Assembly: GCA_036556965.1 (NCBI GenBank) | Contig: DATBIO010000204.1 | Location: 1 to 9,149 of the forward strand | Length of the DNA: 9,149 bases | Origin: DATBIO01 sp036556965 | Lineage (GTDB): Bacteria; Acidobacteriota; Vicinamibacteria; Fen-336 | Direction: 5' to 3' | Part shown: in pieces, positions 1 through 5,760 of the stretch | Numbering within the stretch: the stretch's first letter is position 1 | Layout: the number at the start of each line of letters is the position of its first letter | Notes under the pieces: generated by a model | What the model was told of the DNA's origin: nothing | The model's database searches: none | The model's input: the letters and a program-made list of their open reading frames with translations, nothing else | Position numbers and translations under genes: made by a program

Positions 1-480
1 GAATGGGCGGGCTGCGCGTCCGGCACGGGCTCCCAGGCCACGTGCGTGGTGGACGCCATCCGCTCCTTCGAGGCCACGGTGACCGTGCGCGACGGGCGCG
101 GCGGCCTGGTCCTGGCGCGCGGCGAGGCGCGCGGCTCCAACGAGGCGCCCGCCCTCGAGGCGGCCGGCTCCTGCCACTCCTACACGGGCTGCGCCGCGCC
201 CGCCTGCGCCCCGCCCCTGGCCGCCCAGGCCAGCGCGGGCTGCACGTGGGCCCTGAACGGCGTCCGCCAGGACGCCGAGGGCGACGGCTGGTCCTGCGCG
301 GGGGTCAGCGTGAGCGGGCAGTGCCAGGGGGGCGGCGTCTACGAGTGCGGCGGCGCGGCCGACGCGGTGTCCCTCGACTTCCGTACGCTGGAGCGTGGCA
401 CCTGCACGGTGGCCGTGGTCCTCGAGGACGGCTGGGGCGCGCGCGGCACGACGCGGCCGGTCGTCGTCGAGGTCCGCTAG
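1..480 (+). CDS. C-terminal part of an exported cysteine-rich Ig/PKD-like repeat protein (5' truncated by window)
   Basis: The reading frame is open from the first base and stops with TAG at 478-480, giving 159 visible residues; the true start lies upstream of the window. The sequence is rich in Gly, Ala, Ser, Thr, Val and Cys and poor in Lys. It has two segments ending in the same kind of beta-strand pattern (FEATVTVRDGRGG near residue 23 and CTVAVVLEDGWGA near residue 135). This is the usual end of an Ig-like/PKD module, 'xTVTVTDxxGx'. About ten cysteines suggest disulfides and therefore an extracytoplasmic location. The PKD/Ig assignment rests on pattern, not on a profile match. No catalytic motif is visible, and the function is unknown. 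The gene ends 1 bp before the proposed CTG start of the dehydrogenase, or overlaps it by 86 bp if that gene uses its upstream GTG. Confidence 0.7.
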   Translation, partial: EWAGCASGTGSQATCVVDAIRSFEATVTVRDGRGGLVLARGEARGSNEAPALEAAGSCHSYTGCAAPACAPPLAAQASAGCTWALNGVRQDAEGDGWSCAGVSVSGQCQGGGVYECGGAADAVSLDFRTLERGTCTVAVVLEDGWGARGTTRPVVVEVR

Positions 481-481
481 C

Positions 482-1453
482 CTGGATCCGGGCCCGTTCG
501 ACCTGCTGGTCCTGGCGCGGGAGCGCGACGCGTCCCTGGACCGGCTGGCCGCCCGGCCGGGCCTGCGCGTGGTCTTCGGCGCAAGACCCGAGGACTTCGG
601 GGAAGAGGCCGCCGGCGCGCGCGCCGCCCTCTACTGCTCGGGAGGGCGCGCCCTGCTCGAGCCGCTGCTGGCGCGGGCCCCGGCCCTGGCCTGGGTCCAC
701 TCGCGGCCCGCGGGCGTGGACCGCCTCCTCTTCCCCGCCCTGGCGGAGAGCGACGTCGTCCTCACCAACTCGCGCGGCGTCTTCAGCGACGCCCTGGCCG
801 AGTTCGCGCTGGCCGCCGTCCTCCACTTCGCGCGCGACGTGCCACGCCTCCTGCGGGCGCAGGTTGCCCGCCGCTGGGAGCCGTTCGAGCCGCGGCGCGT
901 GGCCGGGCAGCTCATGGGTGTGCTGGGCTACGGCGACATCGGCCGCGCGGTGGCCCGCCGCGCCCGCGCCCTCGGCATGCGCGTCCACGCCGTACGCTCG
1001 CGGCCCGCGCCCGCGGGCGCGGACGAGTGGGCGGAGGTGGTGGCCGGACCGGAGGCCCTGCCCGACCTCCTGCGCGAGGCCGACGTGCTCGTGCTCACGC
1101 TGCCGGAGACTTCCGCCACGCGGGGGCTGGTCTCGGCCGCGGCCCTCGCGCGCCTGAAGCGCGAGGCGGTGCTGGTGAACCTCGGCCGCGGGTCGGCCGT
1201 GGACGAGGACGCGCTCGTGGCCGCGCTGCGCTCGGGCGCGCTGCGCGGCGCCGCCCTCGACGTCTACCGCGAGGAGCCCCTCCCCGCCGGCCATCCCCTC
1301 TGGAGCCTCGAGAACGTGCTGCTCTCGCCGCACAGCGCCGACCAGGTGGCGGGCTGGCGGGAGGACGCCCTCGCCGTGTTCCTGGACAACCTGGCGCGCT
1401 TCCGGGCGGGCCAGCCCCTCCGCAACGTGGTGGACAAGCGGCTCGGATACTGA
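482..1453 (+). CDS. D-2-hydroxyacid dehydrogenase (NAD(P)-dependent)
   Basis: The product belongs to the D-isomer-specific 2-hydroxyacid dehydrogenase family, cytoplasmic enzymes that reversibly reduce 2-oxoacids such as glyoxylate or hydroxypyruvate. Counting from the CTG at 482, the 323-residue protein shows the Rossmann motif GYGDIG at 149-154. The catalytic trio is complete: Arg236 in NLGRGSAVDEDAL, Glu265 in DVYREEPLP and His284 in SPHSA. The residues after the second Rossmann strand are VRSRP, without the acidic residue typical of NAD enzymes, so NADP(H) preference is possible. The start is uncertain. The only earlier ATG/GTG/TTG in frame is GTG 395, which adds 28 Arg/Ser-rich residues read out of frame through the upstream gene. 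The next GTG (569) would delete the first beta strand. CTG 482 has GAGG at 469-472, 9 nt upstream, and gives the usual family length. The substrate cannot be told from sequence. Confidence 0.88.
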   Translation: MDPGPFDLLVLARERDASLDRLAARPGLRVVFGARPEDFGEEAAGARAALYCSGGRALLEPLLARAPALAWVHSRPAGVDRLLFPALAESDVVLTNSRGVFSDALAEFALAAVLHFARDVPRLLRAQVARRWEPFEPRRVAGQLMGVLGYGDIGRAVARRARALGMRVHAVRSRPAPAGADEWAEVVAGPEALPDLLREADVLVLTLPETSATRGLVSAAALARLKREAVLVNLGRGSAVDEDALVAALRSGALRGAALDVYREEPLPAGHPLWSLENVLLSPHSADQVAGWREDALAVFLDNLARFRAGQPLRNVVDKRLGY

Positions 1454-1473
1454 GCGCGGGCCGCGCCCGCGCT
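1453..1473 (+). terminator. Perfect 9-bp hairpin between the dehydrogenase stop and the bpt start
   Basis: AGCGCGGGC (1453-1461) is the exact reverse complement of GCCCGCGCT (1465-1473), with a 3-nt CGC loop. It begins on the last base of the dehydrogenase TGA and ends 12 nt before the GTG of bpt. No T-run follows (ATCCTGCC), so it is not a classical intrinsic terminator. It could be a 3' stabiliser, a Rho-dependent or partial terminator, or a translational control element for bpt, which lacks a clear Shine-Dalgarno sequence. The palindrome is seen directly; the role is inferred. In such GC-rich DNA chance hairpins are not rare, but a perfect 9-bp stem confined to the 32-nt gap is notable. 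Confidence 0.45.
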
Positions 1474-1485
1474 ATCCTGCCGGGC

Positions 1486-2253
1486 GTGCCGCGCGTCTTC
1501 GGCCAGCACCTCGAGGCCCCCCGCCCCTGCGACTACCTGGCGGAGGCGCTGGCCTCGCTCGAGTACCGCGTGATGACGCGCGTGACGGTGGCCGAGCTGG
1601 AGGAGATGCTGCGGCGCGGCTGGCGGCGCCAGGGGATCCTCTACTTCCGCCCGGCCTGCGGCGCGTGCTTCGAGTGCCGGTCCCTGCGCCTGCCCCTCGA
1701 CCGGTTCGTCCCCACGGAGAGCCAGAAGCGCGCGCGCCGGCGGGCCGGCCGCTTCCGCCTCGAGGTGGGGCCGCCCCGCGTGGACGCGGAGCGCGTCGCC
1801 CTCTTCGAGGCCTGGCACCGCTTCCGCGAGGGGGAGCGCGGCTGGAAGGCGGCGCCCATGGACGAGGAGGGCTACCACCTCGGCCTGGCCGCCTACCATC
1901 CCGCCGCGCGCGAGGTGGCCTACTACGACGGCGGCCGCCTGGTGGCCCTGGGCATCTGCGACGTGACGCCGCGCGCCTGGAGCGCGACCATGTTCTTCTA
2001 CCACCCGGAGGTGGCGCGGCTCTCCCCCGGCGTGGGCAACGTCCTGACCTGCGTGGACCTCGCGCGCACGGCGGGCATCCCGCACGTCTACCTCGGCTAC
2101 TGCGTGCTGGGGTGCCCGTCCATGCGCTACAAGGACGCGTTCCGGCCGCACGAGGTGCTGGTGGGCCGGCCCGCCGCGGACGAGGAGCCGCGCTGGGCGC
2201 CCGCCCACGAGGCCCCCGGGACGCCCGCCGTGCGGGCGGGGGGCGACCGCTAG
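1486..2253 (+). CDS. bpt: Aspartate/glutamate leucyltransferase (bacterial Bpt; arginyl-tRNA--protein transferase-like)
   Basis: The 255-residue product matches the ATE_N/ATE_C architecture of L-/F-independent N-end-rule transferases. Bacterial Bpt adds leucine from Leu-tRNA to proteins starting with Asp or Glu, and the ClpS/ClpAP pathway then recognises them. Visible hallmarks are PCDYL at 14-18, LEYR at 25-28, FRPACGACFECRSLRLP with three cysteines (58, 61, 64), YYDGGRLVALG in the middle, and YLGYCVLGCPSMRYKDAFRP near residues 203-222, followed by the family's HEVLVGRP. The start is GTG 1486, which gives the usual family length (about 230-255) and begins just before the conserved N-terminal motif. 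There is no obvious Shine-Dalgarno sequence. The gene lies 32 bp after the dehydrogenase in the same direction, with a strong hairpin in the gap. The last 25 or so residues are Ala/Pro/Gly-rich and probably not part of the fold. Family assignment is firm. Leu versus Arg donor specificity is inferred from the bacterial Bpt-like length and cysteine pattern. Confidence 0.9.
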   Translation: MPRVFGQHLEAPRPCDYLAEALASLEYRVMTRVTVAELEEMLRRGWRRQGILYFRPACGACFECRSLRLPLDRFVPTESQKRARRRAGRFRLEVGPPRVDAERVALFEAWHRFREGERGWKAAPMDEEGYHLGLAAYHPAAREVAYYDGGRLVALGICDVTPRAWSATMFFYHPEVARLSPGVGNVLTCVDLARTAGIPHVYLGYCVLGCPSMRYKDAFRPHEVLVGRPAADEEPRWAPAHEAPGTPAVRAGGDR

Positions 2254-2299
2254 CCCGCCGCCGCGCGCGCCGCGAGAGCCGACGACCCGCGGAGGGGGA

Positions 2300-2323
2300 C
2301 GAGGGCGCCTCGCCGCGCCCTCG
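2300..2323. terminator. Possible bidirectional terminator hairpin between bpt and the convergent OmpA gene
   Basis: CGAGGGCG (2300-2307) pairs perfectly with CGCCCTCG (2316-2323) around an 8-nt loop. It sits in the 81-bp gap between two genes that converge here, where a two-way transcription stop is expected. There is no T-tract on either strand, so intrinsic termination would be weak. Position and symmetry are the support. Confidence 0.35.
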
Positions 2324-2334
2324 CCCGCGTGGCC

Positions 2335-3000
2335 TTACCGCGCCCGGGCCTCGCGGCGCGCCTCGTTGCGCCACTCCTCGTTCGCGTAGATCGCGATCTC
2401 CACGCGCCGGTTCTGCTGGCGGCCGTCGTCCGTCGCGTTGCTGGCCACGGGCTCCTGCTCGCCCTTGCCCGACGGCAGGAGGCGGTCGCGGCTCACGCCC
2501 TGCGCGCCCACGTAGGACGAGGCCGAGCGCGCGCGGCGCAGGGAGAGGTCCTGGTTGTAGGCGTCGGTGCCCCGCGAGTCGGTGTGGCCGATGATCATGA
2601 CCTCGGTGCGCGGCTCGCTCTGCAGGCTGTCCGCGAGCTTGCGCAGGTTGCCGCGCGCCGCCGGCATCAGCTCCGCGGAGTCGAAGGGGAACAGGATCCC
2701 GTCCTCGAAGGTCACCGCGATGCCCTCGCCCACGCGCGACACCTTCGCGCCCTCGAGCTCCTGGGCCAGGCGCTCGGCCTGCTTGTCCATGTGGCGGCCG
2801 ATGAGCGCCCCCGCCGCCCCGCCCACCACGGCGCCGAGGATGGCGCCGCGCGCGGTCGAGCCCGTGGCGTGACCGATGGCGCCGCCGATGACGGTGCCCG
2901 CCCCCGCCCCGATCACGGCTCCCTGCTGGGTCTTGTTCATGCTGGCGCAGCCGGTGGCCGTGAAGGCGGCGGCGGTCAGCACGGCAATGGTCTTCCTCAT
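2335..3000 (-). CDS. OmpA-family lipoprotein with glycine-zipper domain (YiaD/Pal-like)
   Basis: The 221-residue protein starts at ATG 3000 (reverse), preceded by AGGAGG 9 nt upstream. Residues 1-17 form a short signal peptide ending in TATGC; Cys18 is the likely lipidated residue, followed by Ala, which suggests outer-membrane sorting. Residues 27-68 are a glycine zipper (GAGAGTVIGGAIG ... GAVVGGAAGALIG), which in related proteins inserts into or packs against the membrane. Residues 95-205 are an OmpA C-terminal domain with FPFDSAEL and GHTDSRGTD. Asp141 and Arg156 align with the OmpA residues that hold the diaminopimelate of peptidoglycan. The expected role is to anchor the outer membrane to the cell wall. 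The tail after 205 is basic and acidic with no domain. A sigma-54-type promoter lies just upstream, and the upstream EF-hand gene is closed by its own terminator, so this gene appears to be transcribed alone. Confidence 0.93.
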   Translation of the reverse strand: MRKTIAVLTAAAFTATGCASMNKTQQGAVIGAGAGTVIGGAIGHATGSTARGAILGAVVGGAAGALIGRHMDKQAERLAQELEGAKVSRVGEGIAVTFEDGILFPFDSAELMPAARGNLRKLADSLQSEPRTEVMIIGHTDSRGTDAYNQDLSLRRARSASSYVGAQGVSRDRLLPSGKGEQEPVASNATDDGRQQNRRVEIAIYANEEWRNEARREARAR

Positions 3001-3009
3001 GGAGTCAGC

Positions 3010-3015
3010 CCTCCT
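3010..3015 (-). promoter_or_regulatory. Ribosome binding site of the OmpA lipoprotein gene
   Basis: On the minus strand AGGAGG lies 9 nt before ATG 3000. This consensus Shine-Dalgarno fixes the start. It rejects a longer in-frame reading to 3114, which would run through the promoter and place 38 Arg/Ser-rich residues before the signal peptide. Confidence 0.85.
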
Positions 3016-3031
3016 GACGGAGGCGGAGAAC

Positions 3032-3048
3032 AGCAAGGACGGTGCCAG
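3032..3048 (-). promoter_or_regulatory. Sigma-54 (RpoN) -24/-12 promoter of the OmpA lipoprotein gene
   Basis: Read on the minus strand, the site is CTGGCACCGTCCTTGCT. It matches the RpoN consensus YTGGCAC-N5-TTGCW at every defined position and has the strict GG-N10-GC spacing. The -12 C lies at 3033, so transcription should begin near 3021, leaving a leader of about 20 nt that contains the AGGAGG Shine-Dalgarno (3010-3015). Promoter, leader, ribosome site and ATG are thus collinear and properly spaced. If real, expression depends on an ATP-driven enhancer-binding activator, which is not encoded in this window. Confidence 0.75.
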
Positions 3049-3065
3049 CCCCAAGTGCTTGTGGG

Positions 3066-3097
3066 CGCGAGGGCAGGCCCGGGCGGGTGTCCTCGCG
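3066..3097. promoter_or_regulatory. Interrupted inverted repeat upstream of the sigma-54 promoter (candidate activator site)
   Basis: CGCGAGG (3066-3072) and CCTCGCG (3091-3097) are exact inverted repeats separated by 18 bp, centred about 60 bp upstream of the predicted start of the OmpA transcript. The place is suitable for an enhancer-binding protein, though nearer than the usual 80-150 bp. The GC content makes a 7-bp match plausible by chance; the role is inferred from position. Confidence 0.25.
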
Positions 3098-3124
3098 GAG
3101 CGTCGTCCCGTCATTGCGGCCAGG

Positions 3125-3160
3125 AAAAAAGGCGCCCGGGTCCTCGGGGACCCGGGCGCC
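3125..3160 (-). terminator. Intrinsic terminator of the EF-hand gene
   Basis: GGCGCCCGGGTCC (3131-3143) and GGACCCGGGCGCC (3148-3160) form a perfect 13-bp stem with a 4-nt loop. On the minus strand this stem is followed directly by six T residues (AAAAAA at 3125-3130 on the plus strand). It lies 26 bp beyond the stop of the EF-hand gene. It is a textbook Rho-independent terminator acting leftward, and it separates the EF-hand gene from the OmpA lipoprotein gene. Confidence 0.92.
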
Positions 3161-3186
3161 GTTCACGGCTCGCGGCGGGGTGCCGC

Positions 3187-3687
3187 TTACTTCTCGCGGT
3201 TGCGCTTCTCCTGGCGAAGCGCCTCGCGCTCGGCCTCGTCGAGCTTGCCGTCACCGTTGGTGTCGTAGCGCCGCAGCGCCTCGGCGCGCCGGGCCGCCCG
3301 CGCGCTCTCGACCGCCGCGCGCTCCGTCTCGTCCAGCTTGCCGTCGCCGTTGGTGTCGTACTTCTTCAGGAACTCGGCCTTGCGCTCCTTGTGGCGCTCC
3401 CGGAACTGCGCCTTGGCCGCCTCCTTCTCCTGCTCGTCGAGCTGGCCGTCCTTGTTGGTGTCGTACCGCTCGAGCATGCGGCCCTTGCGCTCCGCCTTCT
3501 GCGCCTCGAACGCGGCCTTGGCCTGCGCCTTCTCCTGGTCGTCGAGCTGCCCGTCGTTGTTCGCGTCGAACCGCTCCAGCATGCGCTGGCGCGCCTCGGG
3601 GTGCCGCCCGCGACCGAGCTCGTCGTTCGCGAAGGCGACCGTTCCCGCGGCCAGCGCCAGTCCGGCGATGAATGCCATGGTCTTCAT
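3187..3687 (-). CDS. Exported calcium-binding protein with four canonical EF-hands
   Basis: The 166-residue product begins with a signal peptide (MKTMAFIAGLALAAGTVAFA, cleavage likely after Ala20). It then has four EF-hand loops at residues 41-52 (DANNDGQLDDQE), 76-87 (DTNKDGQLDEQE), 111-122 (DTNGDGKLDETE) and 142-153 (DTNGDGKLDEAE). Each carries the ligands expected at loop positions 1, 3, 5, 9 and 12 and Gly at 6, so all four should bind Ca2+. Spacing is 35, 35 and 31 residues. The linkers are strongly charged Lys/Arg/Glu/Ala helices. The protein probably acts in the periplasm or outside the cell as a Ca2+ buffer or sensor; no enzymatic domain is present. Start ATG 3687 is supported by GGAGG 10 nt upstream. 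The gene is monocistronic, ending at a strong terminator. The partner and physiological role are unknown. Confidence 0.9.
   Translation of the reverse strand: MKTMAFIAGLALAAGTVAFANDELGRGRHPEARQRMLERFDANNDGQLDDQEKAQAKAAFEAQKAERKGRMLERYDTNKDGQLDEQEKEAAKAQFRERHKERKAEFLKKYDTNGDGKLDETERAAVESARAARRAEALRRYDTNGDGKLDEAEREALRQEKRNREK
3235..3570 (-). repeat. Four 33-nt EF-hand-coding repeats
   Basis: Units lie at 3235-3267, 3328-3360, 3433-3465 and 3538-3570, spaced 93, 105 and 105 bp, and encode the four calcium loops. The first two (the last two in the protein) are identical at 31 of 33 bases; the others diverge more. This suggests growth by internal duplication, with the C-terminal pair the most recent or the most homogenised. 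Confidence 0.75.
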
Positions 3688-3697
3688 GAACCCGTAA

Positions 3698-3702
3698 CCT
3701 CC
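3698..3702 (-). promoter_or_regulatory. Ribosome binding site of the EF-hand gene
   Basis: GGAGG on the minus strand lies 10 nt before ATG 3687, directly ahead of the signal peptide. This supports that start. Confidence 0.7.
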
Positions 3703-3786
3703 GTGGGCCGCCGCAGAGGCTGGCGCCCATCACTCCTTGGACAGGGTACTCCCATCCGGGGTTGAAACGCCCTACACTGCTAGTAA

Positions 3787-4698
3787 ATGGTTGATGGAAT
3801 GGACGTTCGGCCGATGGTCAGGACTGCCCTCCAGGCCGGAAGACCGGTGGTGGCCCTCGAGTCCACCGTCCTGACCCACGGCCTGCCGCGGCCCCGGAAC
3901 GCGGAGGTGGGCCGGCGGCTGGAGGACGTCGTGCGCGCGGCGGGCGCGGTCCCCGCCACCATCGGCGTCCTGCGCGGCCGCGTCTGCATCGGGCTCTCGC
4001 CCGAGGAGATCGAGCTCCTCTGCGCCTCCACGGTGGCGGTGAAGGCGAGCCTGCGCGACCTCCCGCTGCTGGCCGTGCGCGGGGCCGAGGGAGGCACGAC
4101 GGTGGCGGCCACCGTCTGGGCCGCCGCGCGCGCCGGCATACGCGTGATGGCCACGGGCGGCATCGGCGGCGTGCACCGCGGCGCGCCGGAGGACGTGTCC
4201 GCGGACCTGCCCGTGCTCGCCTCCACGGACGCGCTGGTGGTGTGCGCGGGACCGAAGGCGGTGCTGGACCTGGGGCGGACGCGGGAGTGGCTGGAGACGC
4301 ACGCGGTGCCCGTGGTCGGCTACGGCACCGGCGACATGCCCGCCTTCTGGTGCCGCTCCAGCGGCTTCCCCACCGACGACCGCGCGGACACGCCGGGGCG
4401 CGTGGCCGAGATCGTGCGCGCGCAGCGTGCGCTGGGCCGGCCGTGCGCCGTCCTCCTCACGGTGCCCGTGCCCGAGGAGCACGCCGTGCCCCGCGGCGAC
4501 GTGGAGCGGGCCCTGGCCGTGGCCGTGCGCCAGGCCGAGGCGGAGGGCGTGCGGGGGGCCGCCGTCACGCCGTTCCTCCTGGAGCGCCTGGCCGCGGCCA
4601 CCGGCGGCGCCACCCTGGAGGCCAACGTCGCCCTTCTCGAGAACAACGCGGAGGTGGCGGCCCGCGCCGCCGTGGCCCTCGCGCAGGCGCCGCGATGA
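3787..4698 (+). CDS. psuG: Pseudouridine-5'-phosphate glycosidase
   Basis: The 303-residue protein matches PsuG/IndA, the cytoplasmic C-glycosidase that reversibly splits pseudouridine 5'-phosphate into uracil and ribose 5-phosphate. Family signatures are present in order: ALESTVLTHGLPRPRN (23-38), VAVKAS (83-88), TTVAAT (104-109), GGIGGVHRG (124-132), VSADLPVLASTDALVVCAGPK starting at 137, GYGTGDMPAFWCRSSG (178-193), and LEANVALLENNAEVAARAA (277-295). Glu25, Lys86, Lys157 (the position of the Schiff-base lysine in the E. coli enzyme) and Asn280 are conserved. Length is close to the E. coli protein. ATG 3787 is the first start; ATG 3799 is an alternative, and neither has a good Shine-Dalgarno sequence. 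The kinase PsuK, normally adjacent or fused, is not in the window. The gene overlaps pssA by ATGA, so the two are translationally coupled. Confidence 0.93.
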   Translation: MVDGMDVRPMVRTALQAGRPVVALESTVLTHGLPRPRNAEVGRRLEDVVRAAGAVPATIGVLRGRVCIGLSPEEIELLCASTVAVKASLRDLPLLAVRGAEGGTTVAATVWAAARAGIRVMATGGIGGVHRGAPEDVSADLPVLASTDALVVCAGPKAVLDLGRTREWLETHAVPVVGYGTGDMPAFWCRSSGFPTDDRADTPGRVAEIVRAQRALGRPCAVLLTVPVPEEHAVPRGDVERALAVAVRQAEAEGVRGAAVTPFLLERLAAATGGATLEANVALLENNAEVAARAAVALAQAPR

Positions 4699-5318
4699 AC
4701 GGCCGGCCGCGGCACTTCTCGATGATCCGCGACTTCCACCTCGCGGACTTCCTCACCCTGGCCAACGGCGCCGCGGGCACCGCCGCCATCTTCTTCTGCA
4801 TGGACCACGTGCGGGAGGCGCGCGTGGGCAAGCTCTACGCCGCCGCCGCCGCCATCGTGGCCGCCTTCGTCTTCGACTTCTTGGACGGCCGGGTCGCGCG
4901 CTGGCGCCACGACGCCTCCGCCATGGGCCGCGAGCTGGACTCGCTGGCCGACGTCATCAGCTTCGGCGTGGCCCCCGCCTGCATGGCCTTCGCCTTCGGC
5001 ATGACCGGCCTCCTCGACGCCCTCGTCCTCCTCTACTTCGTCGCCTGCGGCATCAGCCGCCTCGCCCGCTACAACATCACGGCGGAGAAGCTGTCGGAGG
5101 GCGGGGGCAAGGTGGCCTACTTCGAGGGCACGCCCATCCCCACCAGCTCCGTGCTGGTGCTGCTGGTGGCGGGCCTGGCCGGGGCCGGCCGCTACGGGGC
5201 GGCCATGCCCGGCGGCGTCGTGCACGTCGGGGCCTGGGACCTCCACCCCCTCGTGCTGCTCTTCGCCGTCTCCGGCTCGCTGATGATCAGCAAGACCGTG
5301 CGCATCCCCAAGCCCTAG
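4695..5318 (+). CDS. pssA: CDP-alcohol phosphatidyltransferase, probable CDP-diacylglycerol--serine O-phosphatidyltransferase
   Basis: The 207-residue integral membrane protein carries the complete CDP-alcohol phosphotransferase signature. It has Asp61, Asp64-Gly65, Ala68-Arg69, Gly78, Asp82 and Asp86 in the D-x2-DG-x2-AR-x8-G-x3-D-x3-D arrangement that binds two metal ions and the CDP group. Several hydrophobic helices are visible (about 20-35, 48-62, 86-104, 106-120, 150-170 and 184-198). The opening LADFLTLANGAAG resembles the start of type II phosphatidylserine synthases, as does the GISRLARYN block after the third helix. The likely reaction is CDP-diacylglycerol plus serine giving phosphatidylserine, the precursor of phosphatidylethanolamine, in the inner membrane. 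The serine assignment over glycerol-phosphate or inositol is by overall resemblance. No decarboxylase (psd) is visible nearby. The start ATG at 4695 overlaps the psuG stop (ATGA). Confidence 0.88.
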   Translation: MNGRPRHFSMIRDFHLADFLTLANGAAGTAAIFFCMDHVREARVGKLYAAAAAIVAAFVFDFLDGRVARWRHDASAMGRELDSLADVISFGVAPACMAFAFGMTGLLDALVLLYFVACGISRLARYNITAEKLSEGGGKVAYFEGTPIPTSSVLVLLVAGLAGAGRYGAAMPGGVVHVGAWDLHPLVLLFAVSGSLMISKTVRIPKP

Positions 5319-5366
5319 CCCCGCCGGTAACGTCCGCCTCTCGCCCATCGCCCATCGAAGGCGTAT

Positions 5367-5373
5367 AAGGAGG
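5367..5373 (+). promoter_or_regulatory. Strong ribosome binding site before the four-TM gene
   Basis: AAGGAGG lies 6 nt upstream of GTG 5380. It is the best Shine-Dalgarno on the plus strand of this window and decides the GTG start. The preceding bases read TATA (5364-5367), but a -10 element here would place the RNA start inside the leader, so I read the site as a ribosome site only. Confidence 0.85.
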
Positions 5374-5379
5374 GCGCCC

Positions 5380-5760
5380 GTGTACGTGGCCCTGCGCTTC
5401 ATCGCCGCCTGGTTCGGGCTGCTGAGCGTCATCGCGGCGCTCTTCGCCCTCAAGCTGTCCACCATCATCACGTGGCGGCCGCGCGCCACCCTGTTCTTCG
5501 TCCTCTTGCTGGGGGTGGTGGCCCTCGGGGCGTACGCCGCCGTCCAGCTGTGGCGGCTTCGCGAGAGCGGGCGCCGTGCGGGCATCGCGTTCTGCCTCCT
5601 CGTGGCGGCCTATGTGCTCGCGGAGCATTCGCGGGCCGGCCTCGGGACCACGGTCCGCATGCTGGTGACGCCGGCCCTGGTGCTGGGCGCCCTGGTCCTG
5701 CCCGCCGCGGCACGGGCCTGCGAGGCGCCTGTCCCCCGGCGGCGCCGCCTGCGGGCATGA
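5380..5760 (+). CDS. Small four-helix membrane protein of unknown function, coupled to the CHAT gene
   Basis: I do not recognise the family. The 126-residue product has four hydrophobic segments (about residues 5-24, 36-58, 66-82 and 92-112). They are separated by short loops containing basic residues (TWRPRAT, RLRESGRRAG) and followed by a basic tail ending PRRRRLRA. This fits a polytopic inner-membrane protein with a cytoplasmic C terminus. There is no signal peptide apart from the first helix, and no catalytic motif. The GTG start is set by AAGGAGG. The stop overlaps the ATG of the CHAT protein (ATGA at 5757-5760), so the two are translated in a coupled way, which suggests but does not prove a functional link. 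Gene length, codon use and the ribosome site support that it is real. Confidence 0.75.
   Translation: MYVALRFIAAWFGLLSVIAALFALKLSTIITWRPRATLFFVLLLGVVALGAYAAVQLWRLRESGRRAGIAFCLLVAAYVLAEHSRAGLGTTVRMLVTPALVLGALVLPAAARACEAPVPRRRRLRA

Noticed and set aside
1813..1827. Second TGGCAC-type sigma-54 match inside bpt
   Set aside because: The GG-N10-GC spacing is present, but the -12 half reads TTCCGC rather than TTGC. The site is inside coding sequence with no gene start downstream.
2329..3765. A long plus-strand frame across the OmpA and EF-hand genes
   Set aside because: It runs antisense to two well-supported genes and through a strong terminator and promoter. Its Leu/Val/Arg-rich repeats are the mirror of the EF-hand repeats.
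3737..3786. Sigma-70-like promoter before psuG (TTGGAC, TTGAAA, TACACT)
   Set aside because: TACACT (3773-3778) would fit a nearly leaderless psuG mRNA, but neither TTGGAC (3737-3742) nor TTGAAA (3762-3767) is at the proper 16-18-bp spacing. The match is too weak to call.
5350..5365. Short tandem repeat CGCCCAT/CGCCCAT and a TATAAG sequence before the four-TM gene
   Set aside because: Two 7-bp copies are within chance expectation, and TATAAG overlaps the ribosome site with no matching -35 element.
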